Shown here: one piece after another, positions 49,193-61,394 of the stretch | Numbering within the stretch: the stretch's first letter is position 1 | How the letters are laid out: every line of letters begins with the position of its first letter | Source: Hemibagrus wyckioides | Taxonomy: Eukaryota > Chordata > Actinopteri > Siluriformes > Bagridae | Assembly (NCBI RefSeq): GCF_019097595.1 | Contig: NC_080710.1 | Span: forward strand, 10,470,780 to 10,534,779 | Length of the DNA stretch: 64,000 bases | Direction of reading: 5' to 3' | Program-made: the position numbers and the translations under genes | The notes under the pieces: generated by a model | Told to the model about the DNA's origin: nothing | What the model saw: the letters and a program-made list of their open reading frames with translations, nothing else | Database searches by the model: none

Positions 49193-49428
49193 GTAGTGCT
49201 CTGATTCTCACTTGTGGCCCAACACCAGCAAAACACATGCAGTGCAAATAGTCTCAAGTAGTGTTTGGTTCTAATCAGAAGTGAACAGTTTGTCATTTCT
49301 GTTAAATGTTTATTTTTCTGGTACATAAAAATGTTTGTCCAATATCATAATGCATCTAGATATAGTTTGTGCCTTATAAATATCTCAATTGCCCAATTAT
49401 TTCCTTCTTTTGTCTTTCATTCTCTCAG

Positions 49429-50284
49429 AGAGTCTTTGCTCCTGTGATCTGCTCGTCATCGTCAGGGCCCGGTCACGGGCGGAGCGTATCTCTCTCCTCC
49501 TACCCTTCCTCCAGACACTCCTCAGACACTTCCATCAAGAGGAAGCCTGTAATAGAGGGAGGAGAGGGAGAGCAACGGGATGGTGATGGTGGTGCTTCTG
49601 ACTGTCTTCCCCTGTCTTCCTCTGGCCAGTCTATTTCAGTCAGCACATCTTCAGCATTGGGAGCAGCAAGAGTAGCATCTACTATCGTCACTAACGTGGT
49701 ACGTCCTGTCATCAGTACACCAGTGCCGATCGCCAGCAAATTGGCCCAAGAAAGAAAAGCTACCGCTCCTCAGGCACAGCTTCTTATTGGATCTGGAGTC
49801 ACAGGGAGCGGGGCAACTTTGGCACCGTCAGGAGGGGGTGGGCACCATTCTTCATCTTTGACCAGTCCTATAAGTGCACCTGGAGGTCAAGGGGGACTAA
49901 ATCTAGTCTTGGGAGGCACATTCCAGGCACCATCTGCAGTGCAGCTTATCACACCCCCTCCTTCTCAAAATCCAGCATCCCCTGCCACGGCCACTCCCAC
50001 ACAGAGTAATGGTCCTGCACCTCTGCCTCTGCTGCAGCCTCACATCCTACCTACAGCCTCGCCTGCACCCTCTGCAGGCCAAAAAGCAGTCACACAAGTA
50101 CAGTACATCCTGCCCACACTCTCTGCCAACAACCCCAAGAGCCCCTCCCCTCAGCAGCCCAGCCAGGCAACCAGTATCTTCACCCTGCCTACAGCTCCAC
50201 CTACACTTGCTTCAGTAGCAAATGGGAAGCAGTCTGGATATACCCCTGGCCCTGCAGTAGGCGTGGTCAGTCCAGGAGCTAGAG
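49429..50284 (+). CDS. cic: cic exon: large Ser/Pro/Gly-rich middle exon
   Basis: The acceptor is cattctctcag and the donor gtgaggag. It opens [15 protein letters not shown] (human KVFSPVIRSS). It contains [19 protein letters not shown] and [10 protein letters not shown], both conserved with human, within otherwise low-complexity Ser/Thr/Pro/Ala sequence. This is probably intrinsically disordered and contains ERK/phosphorylation-type SP sites. Phase 0 in, phase 1 out. Confidence 0.94.
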
Positions 50285-50791
<507 letters not shown>

Positions 50792-50881
50792 TGATGATTT
50801 GTTCCTGGGCAGAAGGCAAATGGGCTTTTCTTTCTCGCAGTGTATTCATTATTGGATGTAACACTACCTCTCCTCTCTTAG

Positions 50882-51030
50882 ATCATCCAGATTGCCCCCA
50901 TGCCTGTTGTGCAGTCCCCGCTTCCTACAGCAGGGAGTTCATTCCCTGTAACCATGGCAGCAGCCACAGTGGTTGCCCCCCCAGGCTCTACCCCCTCACA
51001 AGCTGTGCTGCTGCCTCCCCCACCCACGAG
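50882..51030 (+). CDS. cic: cic exon, IIQ(I/L)xPxPV block
   Basis: The acceptor is cctctcttag and the donor gtatgata. It encodes [15 protein letters not shown], then [18 protein letters not shown], parallel to human KIIQLTPVPV and QKVLLPSSTRITYVQS across the next junction. Phase 0 in, phase 2 out. Confidence 0.92.
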
Positions 51031-51173
51031 GTATGATACACACACACACTCACACCCCCGACTACACACACACGATTCCTCCAACACTCCGCTCCCACTC
51101 TTACACAATGCTGCAGTACTGGAGTTTACTGCAGTCTCTTCTACTCTAAACAATTTTTCTCTGCCTCTCTCAG

Positions 51174-51355
51174 AATCACTTATGTCCAGTCCACTCCAGG
51201 AGGCCCCTCCCCTATCCCGCTTGTATCCACTGCAACAGGATCCACCTCTCAGACGGCACCCCCAGCCCCAGGATCAGCATATGTGCCGTCTCCTTTGGCC
51301 ACCTTTGCAGCGATTGCTCATCCAGGGCAGACTTTAGTGCAGCCGCTTATTGCTG
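51174..51355 (+). CDS. cic: cic exon, RITYVQS block
   Basis: The acceptor is tgcctctctcag and the donor gttagtgt. With the split arginine codon it reads [20 protein letters not shown] and on to [20 protein letters not shown] then VQPLIA. Human CIC has the same RITYVQS start and FVQPLLS end. Phase 2 in, phase 1 out. Confidence 0.93.
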
Positions 51356-51608
51356 GTTAGTGTCTGTATCTTACCCGTATGATAATCAGTCAACCAGAAC
51401 GAGTTGGAGTTTCTTCTTTAGTTTTGCCTTAGAGCTAATGGGGAACTATATCACTCAGGTTCTTTCCGCCTGATGTAGTTTTTTTGGCGTTAGGCTTGAA
51501 TGAGCATTAAACAGCAAACATTTGCTAGCTGAAAGGTTAGGTTTGGGGTAGAACTGCATGAAGGTAAAGGGCATCTTCTAATGAATTCTTGTTTCCTTGT
51601 TTTAACAG
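51356..51608 (+). other. cic: cic intron, 253 bp
   Basis: Short intron between gttagtgt and ttttaacag. No internal feature. Confidence 0.9.
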
Positions 51609-51980
51609 GTCAGCCTCCTTTGTTGGCACCGCCCCAGTCTCCCAACCCAGCCATCACAGCCATTTACCCATCTACCGCTGTCACCCTGGCAACAGGGGTG
51701 GTGTCTGCAGCAACGGTACCACCCGGTGTGGTTTATACAGTCTCAAGCCCCTCCATCCTTCCCAAACACACTTCCACCACTTCTGTGACACCTTCATCCC
51801 TGCCGGCCCCTGACAGGCTGGGTCACGGTCCTGCACACGCTGAGCTGGACAGACAGACAGACAAACTGCCTGTCTGTCACACTGACAGATTGACTAAAGT
51901 TGGCAGCAGCTCAACGGCTCCACCGCCTGGTGTGACGTTGTCTCTACAGCCTGCCAGTCCCGCTCCGTCACCACTTTCAG
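51609..51980 (+). CDS. cic: cic exon, GQxPLLAP block
   Basis: The acceptor is gttttaacag and the donor gtagaaac. It opens [20 protein letters not shown] and carries [14 protein letters not shown], parallel to human SLVYTVATS and [21 protein letters not shown] stretch has no counterpart I can recall. Phase 1 in, phase 1 out. Confidence 0.92.
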
Positions 51981-52088
51981 GTAGAAACTCATATTTGTCT
52001 GGGTCAGAGTCTGCTTTCTTTAAAAAACAATGTTCCAATTGAACGTCAAAAGAACTACCTTAATTCATGCTCTTGGGTGCTTTTCCAG

Positions 52089-52408
52089 CTACCATTTCTA
52101 AACTCCCCCCGGTTCCTGCCAGACCTCCACAGAAAGTCAAGGCCACAGTGGCCAACATCCCTGTCGGCTGCTACGATGGAGGAGGGAGAGGAAAAGAGAG
52201 AGAGAAAGACCGGGAGAAAGAGAAGGATAGGGAACGTGAGAAGGAGAAAGACAGCAGCAGCTGTTTCTCTTTTGAGGTGGATAAATCAGGAGAAACGACT
52301 CCCGCTGCTCCCACCTCACTAGATGATGGCTCTTCAGAAGCTGAAACACTTCACACCGGTGAAGCCGGTTCCACGAGCATACGCAGCAAAGAGACCAGTG
52401 CTAAAGAG
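52089..52408 (+). CDS. cic: cic exon, PQKVKA(T/A)xASIPVG-like block and charged repeat
   Basis: The acceptor is tgcttttccag. It encodes [20 protein letters not shown], then [13 protein letters not shown], as in human PQKVKAAIASIPVG. A charged [20 protein letters not shown] repeat and Ser-rich sequence ending KETSAKE follow. The donor used, gtgaccat, is weak. It is the one I found that keeps frame with the next exon. Phase 1 in, phase 0 out. Confidence 0.85.
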
Positions 52409-53702
52409 GTGACCATCACCAATTCCTCTTCTGCATAATAAGATAAGGCACCGAAAAAAAAAATGCATTATTAGTGCTTTATAGAACTGCTGACATTTTT
52501 AAAAGAGCCATAAACACTGAAACAGAGACAAGGGTGCAAAAAAGGTTCATGTGCAGACTGACATGACATGCATCTCTGTATATATCTAGAAAAGAGGCTA
52601 GATTTCAAACTTATGTCAGTGTTACCAGATTTATGTGTTGCAATATCTAATCATTAGATCACATTTCATTTTATAAAACTATGATATTTTACAATATCAT
52701 GATACTGTGAATCATAAACATACGCTGTGGTGTACTTTGAGTAATGAGTAATAGAGAGTATGTATATACAGTAAATAACAAAATATATGTATTTATAATA
52801 TTTATAATTATATATATACATACAGAGCAACACAGAAAAATAGTAAAGGGAGAGAGCATTTCCTTTATTTAGGTAGGAGATCAGATATAAAGATGATCTC
52901 TTTATCTTGTCAGTACTTGATACACAGTATTCCAGTGTATTATGTGTACACTCGACAAGCATATATGATATCATGCACAAGTATGTATGAATTTGAAATC
53001 TGCCTTTATTGTGGTGTGAGTAATTAACAGCAGCACAATCGCACACTCATCATAATTAGGGTCAGGATTATTTATTTTTTAATTATTCAATCAAATGCCA
53101 TAATTAATATCGTAGTTGCAAAGGATGGAAATTTGCTGTGCGTTAGTGAATTGTTAATAAACGCTTCTCAGACTCTCCGAATCCATTTTAAGTGGCTTTT
53201 GAAACCTGTGGGTCAGCACGTAATAGCATAATGAATAGTCACAGTTTTTGGTGCTTATCCACCACCCACGTTGCAAACAGGTCTGCCCTACTTCCACTTT
53301 TGCTGTGCAGGAAAAGATCTGAGATTGCAATGTGGCATGCATGTTAATTAAGTAGTTGGACTGTCTTTAAGACCAAGTGGAAATCTACATAAAAGCGGTT
53401 TATTGAGGAAAAAAAAAATAGTGGAAATTCATGGAACATTTTAGTACCTCACATCATCCTTCCCACGCAAGTGTCGGGCATAAGAAAGTGCCGTGGTCGT
53501 TTCCCTGTTAGCACAAAGCATAAGTGTTGTGTTCGTTTCCTAGCAATTAATTTTAGACAGTTGAAATGAAGCAGGGTGACAACTGGGGCCTCATTAATGA
53601 TTTTTCACACTTCTATAAGTCCAAAGCAAAAATCAGCAGAAACTCTCACCGTCTCATGCAGCTTTGAAGTTATGCATTTGATTGCTTTATTTCTCACGAC
53701 AG
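52409..53702 (+). other. cic: cic intron, ~1.3 kb
   Basis: Begins with nine in-frame codons and a TAA, then AT-rich sequence with TA-rich patches near 52770-52830. No repeat family recognised. Confidence 0.85.
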
Positions 53703-54201
<499 letters not shown>

Positions 54202-54204
54202 TAA

Positions 54205-54408
<204 letters not shown>

Positions 54409-54486
54409 TGACTTTCAAGAGGAGACGCATATAACCAAAATGGATTTTGACTTCCTGGTGTCTTACTGTTTCTTTTTCTGTGTCAG

Positions 54487-54618
54487 GTACAGATGGGGAG
54501 GACATTCTAGGGGAGCTGGAGTTCGATAAAGTGCCATACTCCTCTCTTAGAAGAACTCTGGATCAGAGGAGAGCACTTGTCATGCAGCTATTCCAGGAGC
54601 ATGGCTTCTTCCCTTCGG
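54487..54618 (+). CDS. cic: cic exon: C1 domain, first part
   Basis: The acceptor is tttctgtgtcag and the donor gtaagata. It encodes [20 protein letters not shown], then [20 protein letters not shown] and FFPS. This is the start of the C1 domain, which helps the HMG box bind DNA. Phase 1 in, phase 1 out. Confidence 0.97.
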
Positions 54619-55547
54619 GTAAGATACACAGAATATGCGCGCGCACACACACACACACACACACCTGACTATCAGAATTCTGTGATGGCAGAAATACTTT
54701 TGCAGAAAATGTTGCTAAAAAAAGTGTTTAATTACTGATTCCATAAGAAACCGCTTTATTAATCCACTCTGGAGAGCGTTTTCAAAAAGATACGTTTCGT
54801 TGACTAAAAAACGCCATCTCAGTGGACAGAAGGCCAAAATGGATAGAAAAATATGTGTTTTGAAAAAATGAAAATGTATTAGTGTTGACTTGGCCTTAAA
54901 AACAGCCTCCAGCAAATGTGAAGAGGAAGTAGGTCAGGGTGCAAAGCAAATCACAGGTTTTTATTAATGTGTAAATGTTCATATGCTGAGATGTTTATTT
55001 ATCCTGTTTGGAAGGAATCTTCTGTCTCAGTGCTTTGTAACTGTCAGGTTAAGACATGTTGCAATTTAAGTGATAACAGTAACTAACTTGTTTGTTGGAC
55101 GTTCCACAGCGTTAAACATAATTAGAAATAAATAAAATGATGTGTATATTTTAAATCTTTAATAAACTAAACTTTAGTTTAGCATTTGTTGCTTTGGTAT
55201 AAGAGAAGTAAAATACTTTGTAAGTCGTGCTGTTGTAGAAAAATAAATGACAGCGGATTGTACCGAATCTCACCACTCTGTGATCGATTATTATTCTGTA
55301 ACAACATACCCAGTCATGTTTAATCCTTACAAATGACAGTCACTAGGGAAATGAGTTGAACAGCCATTTTTGAGAACATTGCATTTCAGACAAACTCACA
55401 ATCATGTCTGAGCAGTAACCAACAGTCTTGTCCTCCATTTTTCTGCCTGTAGTGACTGAAACAGATCCCTGATAAGATTCCTCTGTGCTCATGCGTAAAA
55501 TACTCGGTCTAATCTTTCCGTATGTTCTGTGTATGTTTCCTCCGTAG
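54619..55547 (+). other. cic: Last cic intron, ~0.93 kb
   Basis: Holds a (CA)n run at 54641-54664, otherwise AT-rich with no recognised element. Confidence 0.9.
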
Positions 55548-55831
55548 CCCAGGCCACTGCTGCATTCCAGGCACGATATTCAGATATCTTCCCTACCAAG
55601 GTGTGTTTGCAGCTGAAGATCCGCGAGGTCCGCCAAAAGATCATGCAAACGGCCGCACCTGCCGAATGCGCAGGGACTTCTGACTTCTCTTTACCCGGCC
55701 CGTCTGGGCCCGCAGCCAACGAGGGAGTAGGCGGGTCCGAGTCTGCAGAAAAAGAGGCGGCGCGAGACGAGGAGCAAAACAACTCTGAGGAGCCCAGGAA
55801 CGCAGGCGATTCACTGGACTCCACCAGATGA
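55548..55831 (+). CDS. cic: cic terminal coding exon: end of C1 domain and C-terminus
   Basis: The acceptor is ttcctccgtag. It encodes [20 protein letters not shown], then [14 protein letters not shown], the rest of the C1 domain. A variable Pro/Gly/Ser/Glu-rich tail follows, ending GDSLDSTR and TGA at 55829-55831. The human tail is also low-complexity. Phase 1 in. Confidence 0.96.
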
Positions 55832-57580
55832 GTGCAACGGACAAAGTGAGAGGAACGACTGACGACCAGATCCCTCCTCCTGCATCTACTGAAGACACGT
55901 GTGTTGTTCTGCTTAGTAAAGAGCGAATGTGGAATGGATGTTCAGAGGGGGAGGTCCCAACATTAACTGGGGTTTTTCAACTGAATTCTACAGTATTTCA
56001 TGTTTTAAAAAAGACTTTTAATTACGAAAGACTCAAGCATAGGTCACATTTACACACACACACACTTCTCGTTGTCTTAAAATATCCACACTTGAACTAA
56101 AAGCATTATTTTACTGCGAAGGCTTCCTTTGGACTCTTGAGACTTGAAGATTACAGAATTGTTCTGTAAGCATTGAAGGCAACCCTGTTACTATACAGAG
56201 GCAGGATTTAGGAGGGCATCAGATTCCTTTACAGACTAAACTGTTTTTTTTTTTTTTACAAAAACGTGACACATATGGAAGTATCAGTCGGGCACAGATG
56301 GGCTGTCTTAGGCTCATGGTTTACTGCCAGTCATTGTGAGGCCGGCCTCCACTGGCTAGGTTTTAGAGATGATGAAGACTTAAAGGACTCTTATATTTTG
56401 ATATTTACTTCCCCTTTTCCCCCTTTCCATTGTGTTTCACTTTTAAAAGGCTTTTTATCAGCAAGCATCGTCAAGGCACTGAATAGCTTCAACAAAGGAC
56501 TAGCTTAGCTTTCACAAGCTCCTCCTTCCTATGATTGGCTGTACTAGATGCCAGTCACGGCCTAAGCTACAGAGTGGCCAGCCATGAAGGAAGACGTTAT
56601 TAGAAGGGAAGTCAGTGTGCACATTATGGCCATTGATTGGACATGTTTTGTTTTGTTTTTGGTTTTTTTTTTCATATATATTGAGAAACATATTTAAATT
56701 TTTTCTTTCCATGCCATTTTATTCGATATGAGACGAGGACGTAAAGAAGACGGTGAAATGCATTGTTAGGAATTTACTATGACATAACATTTTTTAAAAG
56801 AAAGAAAGAAAACACAAACTTGACTTTTAATTTAAATCATAAATCTACAGGTCAATATGTTATTGAATTTCTCATTACTGTTCTTATTAATACTGTTCTT
56901 GTGGATCTGATCCGTATAACCAACATACTGCACCTTTATGTCTTGCTTTTGAGGGAGGGAAGTACAAGAGGATGAGGAGCGCAAAGAAACTCCACTCTTA
57001 GTTTGTCCTCCATAGTCGCACTTCAACTGCGACGTTCGTTCAACTTTTCCTTTTTATTGATCTTGATAATCGCAGACGTGATGAATTTTTCTTTTTCCTT
57101 CTTTCACGATCATAAATATATTACATGCTCCTACCTTGTCCAAGAAAAGCCCAGTCTTATAGCTCTAGTTCAACCTTCTCCACTAACATTCCTCCCTGTT
57201 CCTTCATTCCTGTTTTTCCCCCTCCTTCTGTCACTTTACTGGTCTTTCTACATCTCGGCCACTTTAGGTTGAGCTAAGAGAGAAAGGTGAAAGAAGAGGA
57301 GATGGAGGCAGGGTATCTGTGATGATTGTGCTGTGTGAGGCTTGTTTGTGTTGTACATAGTTCTGGTGGAGTCTCACGGCTCTATAGCATAGTAAGGAGC
57401 ATCATTAAACGTTTATGCCATTACAGGAACTGAAACTGTAAAACGAATGGAAAAAAAAAAACTATGAATATTAACATTTTGCTAATTATGTGAAAAGATT
57501 TATACAAATAAGCTCTACATTTGTATCTCTCAGTATATGAATAAATAGATGTTCAAATAAACAGCACCACCTCTTCTGTG
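55832..57580 (+). other. cic: cic 3' untranslated region
   Basis: No conserved coding frame after the stop. Long T-rich and A-rich patches occur. The first pair of closely spaced AATAAA signals after about 1.7 kb is at 57540-57561, so the end is placed just downstream. This end is inferred. Confidence 0.65.
57540..57561 (+). terminator. cic: Probable cic polyadenylation signals
   Basis: AATAAA occurs at 57540-57545 and again at 57556-57561. Confidence 0.6.
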
Positions 57581-57663
57581 CGAACCGCTTACTGTGTAAA
57601 TTGTCCATGCAGGAAACCATTTTGTAAGTGAGCACAGCAAGTTATCTGGGCAGATTTGTCACT

Positions 57664-57900
57664 CTTTAATACCGTGGTGAGCGGAAAAGCATCTCAGATC
57701 TACACTACACAGAACCCGAGGCAGATGGACCTCCAACAGCAAGAATACCACATGGACTAAATGTCAGCCAAGAACAGGAATCTGAGGCTATAGTGGGCAC
57801 AGGTTCACCAAAAATGGACAGCTGAAGGTCAGAATTTGGCATCTGCAGCATAAATCCATGATTCCAACCTCAACAGTTCAGGCTAGTGTTGGGAATTTTT
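57664..57900 (+). mobile_element. Tc1-like family D fragment
   Basis: Contains tgagcggaaaagcatctcag, gaggcagatggacctccaac, gggcacaggttcaccaaaaa and cagcataaatccatgattcc. These parallel the element at 31560-31810. The transposase frame is broken throughout. It lies just past the cic 3' end. Confidence 0.7.
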
Positions 57901-58147
57901 TCTTTTCCTGTTAATTAATCAAGCATCGTTTGCTTGATTACATTTACTTATTATGGCTGCTGCATGTGTAAGATTCAAGATCGCAGATCCTTAATATATT
58001 CAAAGAGTTGCGTACAAAACGTCGACTGTATATTTATACTACACTGAGGGCAAAGTCTAGCTTTTAACCTATACCTGGAAATGTAGGTAAAGTAATAATA
58101 CATTTTAAAATGGAATCACACAAAATGTCTCTCCTACCTACATCCTG

Positions 58148-58478
58148 AATGAGACTATATGGCCCAAAGGTTTGTATGCATTAAAATGTTGGAGCGTGGA
58201 TGTGTCCATTCAGCCCTATAGGCATTAATGATGTGCACTGATGTGAGATGAGGAGGCCTTACGGTCCAATTCATTCCAAATGTGTTCAAATGTCTTCCAA
58301 ACCTGTGCTCCAGGGGCATTGTCATGGTGGAACAGGTTCGAGCCTCTTCATTCCAGTGAAAGAAAATCACAATGCTACAACACACAGACACTCTGGGTAA
58401 TCATATTAGATTTAGGAAAAGTCTGCATATAGGGGTGATGATCACATATCCACATACTTTTGGTCACATAGTGTCAAA
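58148..58478 (-). mobile_element. Tc1-like family C element, internally deleted
   Basis: The ends gactatatggcccaaaggtt and catacttttggtcacatagt are inverted repeats of the family seen at 7478 and 8270. The minus strand keeps a FHHDNAPGAQVWKTFEHIW-like transposase remnant around 58260-58340. It lies between the convergent ends of cic and znf526. Confidence 0.7.
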
Positions 58479-58605
58479 TATATAATAGAGCTGAGTTCAT
58501 TCCATTACGATAATTCCTGTGTAACCACACCATTAAACTCAAATCTAGAGCTACATTTCCCAAGCCCCAGAAACACCATTACAACGATGAGACAAACAGT
58601 AAATT

Positions 58606-58611
58606 TTTATT
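58606..58611 (-). terminator. znf526: Candidate znf526 polyadenylation signal
   Basis: TTTATT on the plus strand is AATAAA on the minus strand, about 630 bp past the stop codon. It is the first clear signal I find downstream of the gene. A poly(A)/(T) tract lies at 58647-58666. Confidence 0.4.
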
Positions 58612-59240
58612 TACAACAATCTTTGACATTCCAGATTGTAGAGTAAAAAAAAAAAAAAAAAAAAACATTTATAAGAAGACATTTATCTGACACTTACAGA
58701 GCCGGAGACTTGTAAAATCAGGTTAAGCAGCACAAGCACTCCTCACCTGTCTCCGCTATGCATTACCTCATCACAGTGTCTGAGGTAAGTGCTTGCATCT
58801 GTCCCTTGTGGTCATGGTTTCCTGTTCACATCCATGCCTTTAAAGTAAAAGTTCCTTTCAAGGAACATGCCCCAATACTATATTGTCTTGAAAAAAATAC
58901 ACTTATCCTGCAGGGATTTGTGTCACTTTGTGGGGCAACAAGGGTCAATAAGCATAACACTGTTATTCACAGTCCCACACATCTTCAGTTCTGGTCTCTC
59001 GGAAATTGAAGGTGATATTTGCCGTTAATCACAAGCTGAAATCGGTCAGAAATTTAAACCTGACGCTACCTGAAACACTCTAGGTTCCTTTTTATCATTA
59101 AAATCAATGCTAATTACCAGAGTGAGGCAGTTTCCCCACTATTACCTTGTCGATCAAATTGATTCTTAATTCCCATTCTGCCCTCACTCTTAAGCGTCCC
59201 ACAGCATGGTCTCGGACTCTAATGAGCTGCCTTTGCCCGT
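58612..59240 (-). other. znf526: znf526 3' untranslated region (inferred)
   Basis: Sequence between the TGA at 59241-59243 and the candidate AATAAA. No conserved coding frame seen. Confidence 0.4.
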
Positions 59241-59402
59241 TCACACAAGCTGCAGGTTGTCCAGAGTGATGGTGTCCATGTTAATCCCGCCTTCCAGCGC
59301 AGTGTGGTAAAGCTCTATAGCCTCCGCCAGATCGCCACTTGTCTCGATGATTGCTATTGCTTCTCCAAATTCATTACACATAATGGTGGGAGTGCCTTGA
59401 GC
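59241..59402 (-). CDS. znf526: znf526 terminal coding exon
   Basis: The acceptor (minus strand) is tgatttgtcag. It encodes AQGTPTIMCNEFGEAIAIIE, then TSGDLAEAIELYHTALEGGI and NMDTITLDNLQLV with TGA at 59243-59241. The acidic hydrophobic tail is the feature that points to ZNF526. Phase 0 in. Confidence 0.9.
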   Translation of the reverse strand, partial: AQGTPTIMCNEFGEAIAIIETSGDLAEAIELYHTALEGGINMDTITLDNLQLV

Positions 59403-59506
59403 CTGACAAATCATGAGAAGACAAAAAAAAAAAAAAAGTGAGTGAGTATTACTAGATTGAGACTCAAAAATCTGAGAAATTACATAAAACCCTAATGGTT
59501 TCCTAC

Positions 59507-61045
59507 CTGCTCCAGACCAGAAGTCTGGATCTGTATGACTTGCGGTTGCCCCAGCTGGACACCCTGTTGGCAAAGGTTCACGTCTGAGGCGTTCACCACG
59601 GCAAGTGTCGCAAGGCTGCTCTCCATGGTGGTCTCCAGCTTAGCATCTTTGCCTTGCTCCATTTCTTCTTGTGCCTTGTTGTGGGTCTTTCTATGGTTCC
59701 TCAGGTTCGAGATGGTCTTGAAGGTCTTTCCGCATTCTGCACAAGCATGCGGCCTTTCTCCGGTGTGTGTTCTCCTGTGCTCGACCAGATGCATGCTCTG
59801 CACAAAACCCTTATTGCAGAACTCGCAGCGAAACGGACGCTCACCCGAGTGCGTGCGCAGGTGCTCGCGCAGGTGGGTGTTTTGCCGGAAACGCTTGCCA
59901 CAGACAGCACAAGGATACGGCCTCTCACCTGTGTGAACACGCTGGTGCAACGTGACGCTTGATGCCGAAACAAACAACTTCCCACACACTGGGCATGGGT
60001 GCGATTTCCCAGAGACTGAGCCTGAGCCTCGTGGGCGGCCTGGTCCCAGTCCATGGCTCAACTGATGGAGGCGCAGGTTAGCAGCGGAGTTCAGGCGCTT
60101 CCCACAAATTGTGCAGTCCAAATTTACCTTTACGACTGGAGGAGCAGCCTGCTCTGCACCCTCTGTAGACGCTTTCTGACCTTTAAGCCCTGATTCATTA
60201 GTAGCTTCTGTAAAAGTGTGCGTCAAGTTGGGGTGTTCCTCCAGGCAGTGCAAATCCCTTTGCTTCTTGCGCAAGAACCCTTCTGGGCAATGCGGGCAGG
60301 GGTATGGCGCCGGTGCTCCTGGATGGTGAAGGAATCTATGTGCTACAAGCTTTGCTGGTCGAATGAATGTGGCTGAGCAGTCCGGGCAAGCTGAGGGTGT
60401 GGGGTTACTGTGGAGCAGGCGGTGCTGGCGCAGGTTAGAGGACTGTGTGAAAGCCCTGTGGCATACGTCACAGCGGTATGGCCGCACCCCTGTGTGAGTC
60501 AGGCCGTGTCGAGTGAGGTTGGCCAGTGAAGAGAAGGTCTTGCCGCACACACTGCACTGGAACGGGCGCTCGCCCGTGTGCGTACGCAGGTGATTCCGCA
60601 GATGGATCTGCTTCTTGAAAGGCTTTCCGCATACGTTGCACTTGAAGCGGCGCTCACTGGAGTGTGCTGTTCGGCGGTGACTTAACAAACGGATTTGGGA
60701 AGTGAAGGTTTTCTTGCAGGAAGAGCATGGGAACTTTATATCATCCTCGGTAATGGGAGCCTGCCATTTGTCAGAATCCTCCATTACATCCAGGTTGAGA
60801 TTGTTGCCTGGATTGGACTGGTGCTTTTGTGCTTCTTCTGTGGCATGATCCTTAGAATCCACTGCATTCTCTGCTGATACAGCAGCCTGAGAGAGAGAAG
60901 CTGCAGCCTGCAGGATGCTCTCACCTGTGTCCATTTCAGCACTTACAGGAGCCATAAGTACTGCCTGTTTCTGTTTTCTCCACACAGCCTCTCGTTCTCT
61001 TGCCCTTTGCATAATAGACAGAGGCATCCGCTGATTCAGTGTAAC
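59507..61045 (-). CDS. znf526: znf526 exon with fingers 9-19
   Basis: The acceptor is cttctttacag and the donor gtaggaaa. It encodes VTLNQRMPLSIM, an Ala/Ser-rich stretch, then eleven C2H2 fingers. Fingers 9-12 are FPCSSC, FKCNVC, FQCSVC and YRCDVC. Degenerate-spacing fingers 13 and 14 are SACPDC and YPCPHC. Finger 15 is LDCTIC, and after a GRPRGSG linker 16-19 are HPCPVC, YPCAVC, FRCEFC and HACAEC. It ends IQIQTSGLEQ. 513 codons, phase 0 both sides. Confidence 0.95.
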
Positions 61046-61151
61046 CTGTAAAGAAGAAGGTACAAAAGATTAATTTATGTTTTATTCAGGCCAATAATGG
61101 CTAGAGATCAGAATATCATGGAACATTTTCAAGGTGTGTTAGGGGCATTAC

Positions 61152-61278
61152 TGTGGAGGCAGAGCTGACAGGTTCACGGTTAGTATGAGTGCGGCGATGG
61201 TAAAGAAACTTGGTCATATTGGTGAAGGTTTTGGCACAAAAAGGGCACCTGTGGAGAGGCTCAGATGTATGGGACTTC
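61152..61278 (-). CDS. znf526: znf526 exon: end of finger 7 and finger 8
   Basis: The acceptor is gttattttctag and the donor gtaatgcc. It reads (R)KSHTSEPLHRCPFCAKTF, then TNMTKFLYHRRTHTNREP. The first codons complete finger 7 across the splice junction (HRKSH). Finger 8 has the TNMTKFLYHRRTH sequence typical of this family. Phase 2 in, phase 0 out. Confidence 0.92.
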
Positions 61279-61394
61279 CTAGAAAATAACAACAAGAGAG
61301 ACATTTATCACAAGGCAATGGTGACACTGGTGAGTTTTTCTCCTCAACAGAAATATAACTGTACATGGCTAGAAAGCACTCCCCGTTTCTATAC

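Noticed and set aside
51031..51173. Coding read-through of the intron between the IIQI and RITYVQS exons
   Set aside because: The open plus frame is not the CIC frame downstream (143 nt is not a multiple of three), and excision restores the human-like RITYVQS sequence.
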